DNA from: Algoriphagus sediminis
GTDB lineage: Bacteria; Bacteroidota; Bacteroidia; Cytophagales; Cyclobacteriaceae
Length of the DNA stretch: 64,000 bases
Direction of reading: 5' to 3'
Assembly (NCBI RefSeq): GCF_030403435.1
Contig: NZ_JAUEPH010000004.1
Coordinates: forward strand, 372,001-436,000
Each line of letters opens with the position of its first letter. Position 1 is the stretch's first letter. The notes below the pieces were generated by a model. That model was not told the DNA's origin and did no database searches. It saw only the letters and a list, made by a program, of their open reading frames with translations. A program made the translations under genes and the position numbers. Of the stretch, positions 26,230 through 34,407 are shown in pieces.

Positions 26230-27316
26230 TCTTTTCGATAAGTTCTTTATAAAATATCTCGAATTCTGTTGCCACTTTACTCATGGTTAAGTTTTCTGAA
26301 ACCAACTGAAAAGCCTCTTCTACTTTTGTTTCTAGTTGTTCTTTTGGTTCATTAAAAACCTTTTGAATGGCTTTGGCAAAACCTAAAGAATCCCCGGCAG
26401 GAACCAACCAGCCTGTTTTCTCTGATAATACTTCAGAAATCCCTCCTACATCATAAGCTATTACAGGAACCTTACAATACATGGCTTCTAAAATTACCCC
26501 AGGTAACCCTTCAATTTTTGAAGGCATCAATAAGGCACGAGCTTGTTTTAAAATGGGAAATATATTCGCTTGGTTAGGAATAATCTTCACTTTATCCCTA
26601 AGCCCTCGTTCATTTATAAATCTTTCAAGCTGTGATTCAAGTTTTCCAGAACCCAAAAAAACCAAATGAAGATCGTTCCTTTCCAATTCTTCAAAAATAC
26701 TGAGCATCCCTATAGGGTTCTTTTCAGAAACCAAACCTCCGATTTGGATAATAAAATTCTCTGGTAAAGAAATTTCAGGGATGTCTTCCATTTTTTCGTC
26801 AATTTCAGAATTAACTATTCCGATTGTCAATGTTTGATGTGACTTTAATGAAAGATTGAAACTTTCCATCAAATCATTTTTTGCTATTTCTGAAACGGAA
26901 GCTATTCCATCTATTTGATTCAGAAGGAATTGATTGAATTTTCTGTGGAATGTTCCTCTGATAAAATCACCCATCATATTAGCATTTCGGTAAACCAAAG
27001 GACTTTTCCAGCCAAACAAAAGTTTGGAAAAAACACCGAATTTTAACGTATCTGCAGCATTCAGTTGGATAAGATCTGGTTTAGATTCTCTAATTAACTT
27101 TGCGAATGTTCTCCATCCTACATAATCAAAAAACCTATTTTCAAGTCTTCTTTGAAGATGAATCGTTCCACCTGAAAAAGTTATCATATTTTCTTCCTTG
27201 AAAATGGAAACCAATCTCACTTCATGCCCCATCTTTTGGAGTGCTTCAGAAAGTTGTATCGCGAAAATCTCAGCTCCACGGCGTTGGGGTTTTTGGATGA
27301 CCTGGATTATTCTCAT
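26222..27316 (-). CDS. Glycosyltransferase family 4 (duplicate pair member)
   Basis: This 364-residue GT4 has the opening IQVIQKPQRRGAEIFAIQLS (about 4-23), IQIGGLVSEKNPIGML in the second domain (about 190-205), and the EX7E motif SKIEGLPGVILEAMYCKVP (about 258-276). It is closely similar along its length to the gene at 28643..29737. Each copy is followed downstream by a GT4 with the HLIKSLGRGGAEK opening, showing that a two-gene unit was duplicated. It overlaps the genes on both sides (8 nt and 4 nt) and is probably translationally coupled. Confidence 0.92.
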   Translation of the reverse strand: MRIIQVIQKPQRRGAEIFAIQLSEALQKMGHEVRLVSIFKEENMITFSGGTIHLQRRLENRFFDYVGWRTFAKLIRESKPDLIQLNAADTLKFGVFSKLLFGWKSPLVYRNANMMGDFIRGTFHRKFNQFLLNQIDGIASVSEIAKNDLMESFNLSLKSHQTLTIGIVNSEIDEKMEDIPEISLPENFIIQIGGLVSEKNPIGMLSIFEELERNDLHLVFLGSGKLESQLERFINERGLRDKVKIIPNQANIFPILKQARALLMPSKIEGLPGVILEAMYCKVPVIAYDVGGISEVLSEKTGWLVPAGDSLGFAKAIQKVFNEPKEQLETKVEEAFQLVSENLTMSKVATEFEIFYKELIEKNG

Positions 27317-28650
27317 TTTTCTATTCGTTCGAAAACCGAATAAAGTACTTTCTCATAATCCTTTGAGATTACCTCTATATCAAAATCTTTTTTAGCTTTT
27401 TGCCTAGCTTTTTCTCCCAAAACCTTCACTTTCTCCTTGCAAGAAATTGCCCAAATCATTTTTTCAATCAAAGCTTCTACCTGACCCACAGGGTAAACAA
27501 GGGCGGTCTCGCGATCGGAAACGGCTTCAAGGTTCATCGAGATATCCGAAGCAATAATTGGTATTCCTACCATCATGGCTTCTACCAAGGCCCCTGAAAA
27601 ACCCTCATACCATGATGGGAAAATGAAGCAGTCGTAATTGAGCAGTAAATCAGCTGGATTAATGACTTTTCCTGGTAAGGAGACAGAATCTTTTATAGCC
27701 AATGTGTGAATAAGATCTTCTAAATTATGCCGAAAGGTCCCTTCTCCAAAAATAGTCAAAGTACAATTTGGATATTTTTGCAGGACCATTGAAAAAGCTT
27801 GAATAGCATCCTGAAATCCCTTCCGCTCCAATAAACGGCCATAGGAAAGGAAATTATAACCCTTTTGAGATTGCTTCGTCATTGCGAGCGAAGCGCGGCA
27901 ATCTGATTCTGACTTTCCTTTACCTAAGTCCCTTTTCCCTTTTCCCTGATCACTATACTCTAATTCCTCCCCACATTCTGGCCCCTCACTAAATTTATCC
28001 ACTGGATAATTTTTTAACGTTCGGTCCTCCCTATTCCCTAATCCCTGATCTCTTTTTCCTAATCCCTGATCCCTACTCACAAATCCCTGCCCCCCAAAAA
28101 AAATCCGTCTAAAAATATCGGTATTCACCCCATTCTGAATCACTCTGACCTTTAATCTACCTCCTCTTTGGTACGGGTCAAAAATGGAATTCAGCTGCAT
28201 GGAAAGTGCCACCTCATTGGATACGGCGATAGCCACATCCTGCTTTTTGAACGTAAAGCGATTGCCCCAATAGGAAATGGAATTATATCTGTCCCAGGTA
28301 TTATGCTCGGTGTAAACAATAGGAATATCAATTTCCTTTCCTACCAGTCTGGAAAGTATTCCTGCCCAAGGCAAATGTGCATGTACTATGTCAATTTCTT
28401 TTTCCTGAATAAACTCCCGAACCTTTCGGACTTGAAAAAACAAACCCAGATTACCGGAAGGAATTAATTCAACCTGAATCCCTGATGCTTCAAGTTCTTC
28501 TACAATATTATTTTCCTGATGATAGAAGTAGAGACAGAAAAACTCGTAATTCGCCTGATTATGCACCTTGGCTGTCTCGGGAATTAGTTTTTCTGCCCCC
28601 CCTCGGCCAAGCGATTTAATTAAATGAAGAATCTTTAATTTCTTAGGCAT
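27313..28650 (-). CDS. Mosaic GT4 glycosyltransferase with repeat-filled linker
   Basis: I chose the ATG at 28648-28650 (445 residues) over the TTG nine bases upstream because it aligns with the paralogue start. The N-terminal domain (1-183) is nearly identical to that of the gene at 24673. The C-terminal domain (from LSYGRLLERKGFQDAI, about 268) is instead nearly identical to that of the gene at 29734, including FIFPSWYEGFSGALVEAMM. Between them, residues about 184-263 are encoded by H2/E1 repeats and a palindrome read as CRASLAMTK. It is therefore a chimera of its two neighbours with the junction inside the repeat region. Both domains appear intact. Confidence 0.9.
   Translation of the reverse strand: MPKKLKILHLIKSLGRGGAEKLIPETAKVHNQANYEFFCLYFYHQENNIVEELEASGIQVELIPSGNLGLFFQVRKVREFIQEKEIDIVHAHLPWAGILSRLVGKEIDIPIVYTEHNTWDRYNSISYWGNRFTFKKQDVAIAVSNEVALSMQLNSIFDPYQRGGRLKVRVIQNGVNTDIFRRIFFGGQGFVSRDQGLGKRDQGLGNREDRTLKNYPVDKFSEGPECGEELEYSDQGKGKRDLGKGKSESDCRASLAMTKQSQKGYNFLSYGRLLERKGFQDAIQAFSMVLQKYPNCTLTIFGEGTFRHNLEDLIHTLAIKDSVSLPGKVINPADLLLNYDCFIFPSWYEGFSGALVEAMMVGIPIIASDISMNLEAVSDRETALVYPVGQVEALIEKMIWAISCKEKVKVLGEKARQKAKKDFDIEVISKDYEKVLYSVFERIEK
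27862..28101. repeat. In-frame repeat block in the mosaic glycosyltransferase
   Basis: Contains H2-like units (CCTAATCCCTGATC), element E1 at 27970-28030 with the TTATCCA core, and a palindromic CATTGCGAGCGAAGCGCGGC element near 27881-27900. All are read through in the coding frame. Confidence 0.88.
27970..28030. repeat. Element E1, second coding copy
   Basis: Same arms and same TTATCCA/TGGATAA core as 25529-25588. Shared by descent with that copy, because the flanking N-terminal domains are also near-identical. Confidence 0.9.
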
Positions 28651-29737
28651 TGGTGTCAATTACTTTCCGATAAAAATCTTCAAACTTGGATGTAACTTGA
28701 GGCAAGTTGTACTCCTTTTCAACCAGATTTTTTGCACACTCTAATTTTCTATCCAAATCTTTTTGATTTGAATTAAGAACTTCCTCAATTGCCAATAAGA
28801 AAGAGTCGACATCACGCGTAGGTACCAACCAGCCAGTGTTACCAGATAAAACTTCTGAAATTCCTCCAACATCATAGGCAACGACAGGTACTTTACAATA
28901 CATTGCCTCAAGAATAACTCCTGGTAAACCTTCAATTTTTGAAGGCAAAATCAAAGCCCGAGCTCTTCTTAGAATAGGGAATATATTCGATTGGTTAGGG
29001 ATAATCTTCACCCTATCAGCTAGCTCTCGTTCATTTATCAATCTTTCAAGTTGTGATTCCAGTTTTCCAGAACCTAAAAAAACTAAATTAAGATCAGGCC
29101 TTTCCAAAGTTTGAAAAATACCGAGCATGCCTATTGGATCCTTTTCAGGCACCAAACCTCCAATCTGGATGACAAAATTCTCAGGTAAAGAAATTTCAGT
29201 GTTACGATCTATTTTTTGTTCGATATCAGAATTGACTATTGCGATGGTTATGGCTTCATGTACCTTGTATGAGTGATCGAATGTTTCAATCAAATCGTTT
29301 TTTGAAGATTCTGAAACAGATGCAATTCCATCCACTTTATTCAAAAGGAATTGATTGAATTTTCTGTGTAACACTCCTTTGATAAAATTGCCCATCATAT
29401 TGGCATTTCTGTAAACCAGAGGAATCCTCCAACCAAACAAGAGTTTCGAAAAAACGCCAAACTTCAAGGTGTCTGCGGCATTTAACTGAATAAGATCTGG
29501 TTGAAATTCTTTGATTAGAAGAGCAAAAGCCCTCCAACCGAACCAATCATAAAACCGCTTTTCAAGTGGTCTATTAAGGTGATTAATCCTTCCTGAAAAC
29601 ACCAACTCATTTTCATTTTTGAAAATGGAAACCAGCATCACTTCATGGCCCATTGTTTGGAGTCCTTCAGACAGTTGTATCGCGAAAATCTCAGCTCCAC
29701 GGCGCTGGGGTTTTTGAATAACCTGGAGTATTCTCAT
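28643..29737 (-). CDS. Glycosyltransferase family 4 (duplicate pair member)
   Basis: At 364 residues this is the same length as, and closely similar to, the gene at 26222. It opens with LQVIQKPQRRGAEIFAIQLS, and the EX7E motif is SKIEGLPGVILEAMYCKVPV. Differences are spread along the protein and denser at the C-terminus, so the duplication is not very recent. It overlaps its upstream neighbour by 4 nt (29734-29737) and the downstream mosaic GT4 by 8 nt. No repeat insertion is seen in its linker, in contrast with its partners. Confidence 0.92.
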   Translation of the reverse strand: MRILQVIQKPQRRGAEIFAIQLSEGLQTMGHEVMLVSIFKNENELVFSGRINHLNRPLEKRFYDWFGWRAFALLIKEFQPDLIQLNAADTLKFGVFSKLLFGWRIPLVYRNANMMGNFIKGVLHRKFNQFLLNKVDGIASVSESSKNDLIETFDHSYKVHEAITIAIVNSDIEQKIDRNTEISLPENFVIQIGGLVPEKDPIGMLGIFQTLERPDLNLVFLGSGKLESQLERLINERELADRVKIIPNQSNIFPILRRARALILPSKIEGLPGVILEAMYCKVPVVAYDVGGISEVLSGNTGWLVPTRDVDSFLLAIEEVLNSNQKDLDRKLECAKNLVEKEYNLPQVTSKFEDFYRKVIDTNA

Positions 29738-31032
29738 ACCGCTATTCGAGCAAAAACGGAATGAAGTACTTTCTCATAATCTTTTGAGATAACTTCGATG
29801 TCAAAGTTGTTTTTTGCTTTTTGTCTGGCTTTTTCTCCCATACTTTTCATTTCCTCCTCATGGGAAATAGCCCAAATCATTTTTTCAGTCAAAGCTTCTA
29901 CCTGACCCACAGGGTAAACCAAAGCGCTCTCCCTAGCGGAAACTGCTTCTAGATTCATGGGTATATCTGATGCAATAATGGGTATTCCTGCCATCATGGC
30001 TTCCACTAGGGCCCCTGAAAACCCTTCATACCAAGAAGGAAATATGAAGCAGTCATTTTCTAATAAAATCGTGGTGGCGTCATTGCGAGCCGACCGAAGG
30101 GAAGGCGTGACAATCTCATTCTCTTTCCGATAACTATAGCTACCTCCAAATCCAAATTTACCAGGAAGTTTCACATGATCAGTGAGGTCTAGACTAGTAA
30201 TTAAACTTTCTAATTCAGATCGATAAGGCCCTTCTCCATAAATGGTCAGGGTACAGGCAGGATATTTTTTAATCACCTCAGAAAAGGCATTTATGGCATC
30301 TTGAAAGCCTTTGCGTTCCAGTAGACGACCGTAAGAGATGAAGTTTCGAATCTGACCCGTCATTGCGATCCCGATAGAATCGGGAGAAGCAGTCTCCTCA
30401 TCAGAAGATTTTTCATTGTCTTTCGAGATTGCTTCGTCCTCGTACCTCGTCCTCTCTCCCGATAGCAATCGGGAGACGTCTCCGCTGTCATGCACAATAT
30501 AAGGAGCAGCCCTCCCCCGATAAACCACCGAAATCTTATTTCGGTCAATTTTCAATGTCTTTACATGTGAATCTGCTAACGATTTAGCATTGGCAATCCA
30601 ATGAACTGGAACTTGGGCAGTCCATTTATCCAACCAATAAACGATTTTATATTTCAGCCCCTTCTTATTAGTCCAAGCAATAGGCGCATAACTATCATTT
30701 ACCAAAGTACCCACCAAGGGTATTCCAGTAAAAATGGAAGCCATTCTGGTGATGATATCTGCCCTCCAAAGCGAGGAAACTAGGAGGTCAGGCTTTTCCA
30801 TCTTGATCAATCCAACCAAACGATAAATGGCCAAAGGGAAATGATAGGTTTCGGGAATATCCAAAAAAACGAGCTTGATATCTGAGCGCTCGTATTGTTC
30901 GCGTAGGTCATGCTTTGGGTAGAGGTAGACAAAAATCAAGTCAATTTCATCCGAAAACCTTGAAATTAATTCCAGATGACTTTTTTCAGCACCACCCGCA
31001 TACAATCCATCTTGAATAAAGAAGAGCTTCAA
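29734..31032 (-). CDS. GT4 glycosyltransferase with two palindrome insertions
   Basis: This 432-residue protein has an N-terminal domain opening FFIQDGLYAGGAEKSHLELI (about 4-23) that is unrelated in detail to the neighbours. Its C-terminal domain (from ISYGRLLERKGFQ, about 232) is near-identical to that of the gene at 27313. Residues about 178-227 (linker) are encoded by several palindromes including two of the CCCGATAG..ATCGGG type. A second insertion, at about 293-320, reads VTPSLRSARNDATT, where the mosaic paralogue has only a short loop. The start is TTG at 31030-31032, overlapping the upstream stop as TTGA. Confidence 0.88.
   Translation of the reverse strand: MKLFFIQDGLYAGGAEKSHLELISRFSDEIDLIFVYLYPKHDLREQYERSDIKLVFLDIPETYHFPLAIYRLVGLIKMEKPDLLVSSLWRADIITRMASIFTGIPLVGTLVNDSYAPIAWTNKKGLKYKIVYWLDKWTAQVPVHWIANAKSLADSHVKTLKIDRNKISVVYRGRAAPYIVHDSGDVSRLLSGERTRYEDEAISKDNEKSSDEETASPDSIGIAMTGQIRNFISYGRLLERKGFQDAINAFSEVIKKYPACTLTIYGEGPYRSELESLITSLDLTDHVKLPGKFGFGGSYSYRKENEIVTPSLRSARNDATTILLENDCFIFPSWYEGFSGALVEAMMAGIPIIASDIPMNLEAVSARESALVYPVGQVEALTEKMIWAISHEEEMKSMGEKARQKAKNNFDIEVISKDYEKVLHSVFARIAV
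30073..30156. repeat. Palindromic insertion inside the C-terminal GT domain
   Basis: A CATTGCGAGCCGACCGAAGG...GTGACAATCTCATTC element is inserted in frame and adds about 20 residues relative to the paralogue at 27313. It is the type of palindrome that often ends in a SLRSARNDA-like peptide when translated. Confidence 0.82.
30352..30501. repeat. Palindrome cluster in the interdomain linker
   Basis: Two inverted repeats, TCCCGATAGAATCGGGA (30369-30385) and TCTCCCGAT-AGCA-ATCGGGAGA (30455-30476), lie among CATTGCGAT and GAGATTGCTTCGTC fragments, all in frame within the GT4 linker. Confidence 0.85.
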
Positions 31033-31916
31033 TATAAATCCATTGTTTTACCACTCACACCTTTGTTGTAATGGTAAATGGCAAGCCAAATAAGCCGGAA
31101 ATTTTTCAGACCATAATTGATCCCAAATCGAAAACCATAGAAAGATTTCAACACCCACTTTTGATACAATCTTAACTTCATTGCTTTTAAGGTCAAAGTA
31201 TCTGAAATCATGAGAAGGTTTCTTAGGCTATAATACTCTCGAATAAGGTTGTTCTTTTTTTGATAGAGGGGTCTTTCAAAATTAAGACGTTTTGCTGCTT
31301 GTCTTGCTTCCAGAAATAATGAGCAATCCACCATCAAAGCATAACCAGCTCGAGATACTTTCAGACAAAAATCCAATTCTTCGAATCCAAAAAAGAGCTT
31401 TGGATTAGGTGCAATTTTTTTCTTGGCAACTTCTGAACTTACAAGCATACACATACCCCCTGCGACATAATCTACCTCCACAATCTCTTTTTTCTCCAGC
31501 AAACGAGTTTGAACGCGTTTGATAACACCTTTTTTCCGATCAAAAAATTGACCAACACATCCCAAAACACCAGCAAATGGATTCTTTGTGCTAATTGCCA
31601 ATAGTCTCTCGAAACAGTCATTTCGAAAAGGAGGGTCATTGTCATCGCCCCAATAAATCCAATCTACACTCTCTTTGGCACACAATTCCAACCCCTTGGC
31701 TGCTGCTCCGGCGGGTCCTGCATTATGACCCATTCGATGGTAACGGATCCTAGGATCAAGCAATGAGGCGACAGCATGATCGGTTTCGAGCCCTTCAGAA
31801 TTGTCGATAATCCAAATGAACTCAGGTTTTAGAGTCTGGTTAAAAACAGAGCTAATCGTGTCTATCAGAATAACTGGCCTATCGTGTGTAATGATAAATC
31901 CTCCCAATTTAACCAT
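31029..31916 (-). CDS. Glycosyltransferase family 2
   Basis: I chose the ATG at 31914-31916 (MVKLGGFIITHDRP, 295 residues). Upstream in-frame codons exist to 31949, but they lie inside the previous gene and are not family-like. GT-A fold: nucleotide-binding GGFIITHDRPVILIDTISSV, metal-binding YWGDDNDPPF (about 83-92), and YVAGGMCMLVSSEVAKK. It resembles the rhamnosyl/galactofuranosyl GT2 branch (GlfT-like), but the donor is not certain. It overlaps the upstream GT2 by 8 nt. Confidence 0.87.
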   Translation of the reverse strand: MVKLGGFIITHDRPVILIDTISSVFNQTLKPEFIWIIDNSEGLETDHAVASLLDPRIRYHRMGHNAGPAGAAAKGLELCAKESVDWIYWGDDNDPPFRNDCFERLLAISTKNPFAGVLGCVGQFFDRKKGVIKRVQTRLLEKKEIVEVDYVAGGMCMLVSSEVAKKKIAPNPKLFFGFEELDFCLKVSRAGYALMVDCSLFLEARQAAKRLNFERPLYQKKNNLIREYYSLRNLLMISDTLTLKAMKLRLYQKWVLKSFYGFRFGINYGLKNFRLIWLAIYHYNKGVSGKTMDLY

Positions 31917-32775
31917 GATCGACGGTCTCAGAATACAATCCTCTAGCAATAAAGGGAAATAGAGAAATACCCCACCTACCCCATGTCGAGGGTTTTGAAG
32001 GTTTGAACTTAACCGCTTTCCAAAGATGAGTTTGAGCCTTTCGGAAATCTCTGAATCTAAGATGATTTACTCCGATAATCTGATGATATAAATGCTTTAC
32101 ATGGTCATTTAAAGAGGCAGAATGTTTTTCTAAAATTATTGAAAGTGAGTCCACCATGTTTTGAAGGTTTTTAGAGCCGCCGGTAGGACATGGGTGGTAA
32201 ATGAAATTAAACTCTGAGATGTAACTTACTTTTGGTTTTTCCGAAAACGCTCGATAAAAAAACTCCGTATTTTCTGCAAAAAGCAACCTTTCATCATATC
32301 CATTAAGATTTAGAAAAAAATCTCGCCTAACCATCCAAGCACCTGGGATTACTATTCTATCACCCATTGCTCCAAGTGAGTTATCCGAGGTAGAAACATA
32401 ATGTCGTTTCCCATTAGGCTCAACCGAAATCATGTTACAGAAAATTAAATCAGGAGTCTTTTGGATGTGACTTCTAAAAGAATTTAACCATGAATCCGTG
32501 AAGTCATCATCATCATCGAGAAAAAGCAAATAATTTGATGTTGCTAATTCAGCCCCTAAATTTCTTGCAGAACTTACACCTAGTCTTTTACCTCGATTCT
32601 TGTATTTAATCTTTTTTCCAAAATTAGCTTCAATAGCTTTATTTAAGCTCTCCATACTGTCGTCGACCACGATTATTTCATCTTCATCATCAAAATGGAT
32701 GATTTTCTCTAAGAGCTTGATTAGTTGAGCAGGACGATTTAGGGTAGGAATAATTATGGAAATTCTTTCCTTCAC
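31909..32775 (-). CDS. Glycosyltransferase family 2
   Basis: This 288-residue GT-A protein opens with SIIIPTLNRPAQLIKLLEKI, has the metal site YLLFLDDDDDFTDSWL (about 87-102), and the acceptor-region motif PGAWMVRRDFFLNLNGYDE (about 146-164). The start is GTG (32773-32775), overlapping the upstream stop as TAGTG. It is part of the module 31029..35493 with a nucleotidyltransferase and an SDR enzyme, which may together make and transfer one unusual sugar. Confidence 0.88.
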   Translation of the reverse strand: MKERISIIIPTLNRPAQLIKLLEKIIHFDDEDEIIVVDDSMESLNKAIEANFGKKIKYKNRGKRLGVSSARNLGAELATSNYLLFLDDDDDFTDSWLNSFRSHIQKTPDLIFCNMISVEPNGKRHYVSTSDNSLGAMGDRIVIPGAWMVRRDFFLNLNGYDERLLFAENTEFFYRAFSEKPKVSYISEFNFIYHPCPTGGSKNLQNMVDSLSIILEKHSASLNDHVKHLYHQIIGVNHLRFRDFRKAQTHLWKAVKFKPSKPSTWGRWGISLFPFIARGLYSETVDHG

Positions 32776-33449
32776 TATTTAACTTTTCTCTTAGCTTGAA
32801 TATTTTGAAGACTCTGAATGGTATCTACGGTGAACCAATTTTCGGGAGAAATTCTTGAAGCAAAAAGAGAGCTACTTGAAATTAAATCCATCCAAACTTC
32901 AGAGAAATTGGATTTCGGTGACATTAGGTTATTCAATTGGTAGGGATTCAAAATTTGAATTCCAGAACAGTAAGTTGATGCTGGATCAGACCTATCCAGT
33001 TTTTGAACCACTTGATTACTGTGATGGATGAAATCACCTTCGAGGCCAGAAACTGGTTCGACTGGAACTACCATACATGGTGGTTTATTAAGGTTTAAAT
33101 AATCTTCATACAAATCCTCAACCTGAAAATCGGTCACATTATCCGCAGTCATCACCAAAACAGGTTCATTCAAATTCTTCAGCAGTGAATTAAAGATCCA
33201 CCAGGCATTCCCTTTACCTTCGGTATTAATTACTGATGACACACCTAATTCAATAACGTGTTTTGCCAATTCTGCCCCTTTGTATCCTACGGTAATATGA
33301 AGGTTTTCTAAATGTGGCCTTACCTTTCTAATACCAGAGGCTATGAGCGTAGAACCCCACAACGGCGCCATTGGCTTGGGGATTAAGTCTGTTAAAGGTG
33401 CCATTCTAGTTCCTCTTCCTGCGGCCATAATTATTCCATGCCTGATCAT
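32775..33449 (-). CDS. Sugar-phosphate nucleotidyltransferase
   Basis: This 224-residue NTP_transferase-fold enzyme has IIMAAGRGTRMAPLTDLIPK (about 6-25) as its nucleotide-binding signature, VLVMTADNVTDF as the metal-binding motif (about 96-107), and YCSGIQILNP further on. It is shorter than RmlA and closer to HddC/MurU-type enzymes that activate a sugar-1-phosphate. It overlaps the GT2 start by one nucleotide and lies 9 nt downstream of an SDR gene, suggesting joint synthesis of one nucleotide sugar. Substrate unknown. Confidence 0.87.
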   Translation of the reverse strand: MIRHGIIMAAGRGTRMAPLTDLIPKPMAPLWGSTLIASGIRKVRPHLENLHITVGYKGAELAKHVIELGVSSVINTEGKGNAWWIFNSLLKNLNEPVLVMTADNVTDFQVEDLYEDYLNLNKPPCMVVPVEPVSGLEGDFIHHSNQVVQKLDRSDPASTYCSGIQILNPYQLNNLMSPKSNFSEVWMDLISSSSLFASRISPENWFTVDTIQSLQNIQAKRKVK

Positions 33450-33458
33450 ACTTTGTTT

Positions 33459-34406
33459 TTATTCAGAAGGGGATTTATCAATTAGGTTAACTATTTCTTC
33501 TCTTGATAATCTTTGAGTGTTTGCAGAGGACAAACCAACTTCCAAAGGCTTTTCTACCCTTTCATTAAATGAAATCAAATAATGGCTTATACCTCCTATA
33601 TCGAGTTCCTCAGTGTAAGGTAATTCTAAATCTCCTATGAGAAATTCATCATCCCTTTCACCTGGCCTCCCTTCAATTTTTTCCCATTTACCGCCTTTTT
33701 CTTCGATCCAAACTTTTAGAATATCTTCGATTTGAGCGGCTTTCATGTATCTAGACAAAACTTTTCCCTGAACCAAATCGATATTTCGGATTGCATTTAT
33801 TACCAATTCAACAGCTTCTTCGACCGTGAAAAAGAATCTTCTCATTTCAGGACCGGTCGTACCAATAATCTTGGTCTTTCGATGCATTTCAGACCAAATC
33901 GGTAAAACTGAGCCTGTGGACCAAGCCACATTCCCATAACGCACGGCACAAAACTTAGTGACTGCATTGTCATTCATGGCACAAAAAACTCGTTCCATTA
34001 TACTCTTTGTCATTCCATATAGATTTCTTATTGGAGGGGCAGCCTTGTCCGTAGATATTCCAACTACAATTTCAACTTTCTTTTCAGAAGCGACTCTAGC
34101 TATATTTTGGGAACCCAGCACATTCACATCTGTACACTCCATAGGGAATTTTTCAGCCAAATCAACGAATTTCGTCGCTGCAGCATGAATAACGATGTTT
34201 GGCTCGAATTGCGAAAAAACATCACGGATGGATTCAATATTTACGATATCCATCGGAGCGACTTCACAACCAGTTGAGCTTTTTGCAAACATATTCTGCT
34301 TATTATTTCTACCTGTAAGGATTACTCTAAAGTCCGTTTTTAAAGCCTTTGCTAGATTTCTGCCAAGAAATCCTGTTCCTCCTGTTATCAGAATTGTTTT
34401 TTTCAT
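33459..34406 (-). CDS. SDR-family polysaccharide biosynthesis enzyme (CapD/PseB-like)
   Basis: This 315-residue extended SDR has the NAD(P) motif TGGTGFLGRNLA (about 8-19), catalytic YGMTK (YxxxK, about 148-152), and the polysaccharide-biosynthesis motif CAVRYGNVAWSTGSVLP. It most resembles UDP-GlcNAc 4,6-dehydratase/5-epimerases (FlaA1, PseB, CapE), but is on the short side and may act as a reductase or epimerase on a different nucleotide sugar. It is followed by a nucleotidyltransferase. Confidence 0.85.
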   Translation of the reverse strand: MKKTILITGGTGFLGRNLAKALKTDFRVILTGRNNKQNMFAKSSTGCEVAPMDIVNIESIRDVFSQFEPNIVIHAAATKFVDLAEKFPMECTDVNVLGSQNIARVASEKKVEIVVGISTDKAAPPIRNLYGMTKSIMERVFCAMNDNAVTKFCAVRYGNVAWSTGSVLPIWSEMHRKTKIIGTTGPEMRRFFFTVEEAVELVINAIRNIDLVQGKVLSRYMKAAQIEDILKVWIEEKGGKWEKIEGRPGERDDEFLIGDLELPYTEELDIGGISHYLISFNERVEKPLEVGLSSANTQRLSREEIVNLIDKSPSE

Positions 34407-34407
34407 C

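Noticed and set aside
27313..28650. Assembly artefact joining two glycosyltransferase genes
   Set aside because: Both halves differ by scattered substitutions from their respective neighbours, and the overlaps with adjacent genes are normal, so a misjoined duplicate is unlikely, though not excluded without reads.
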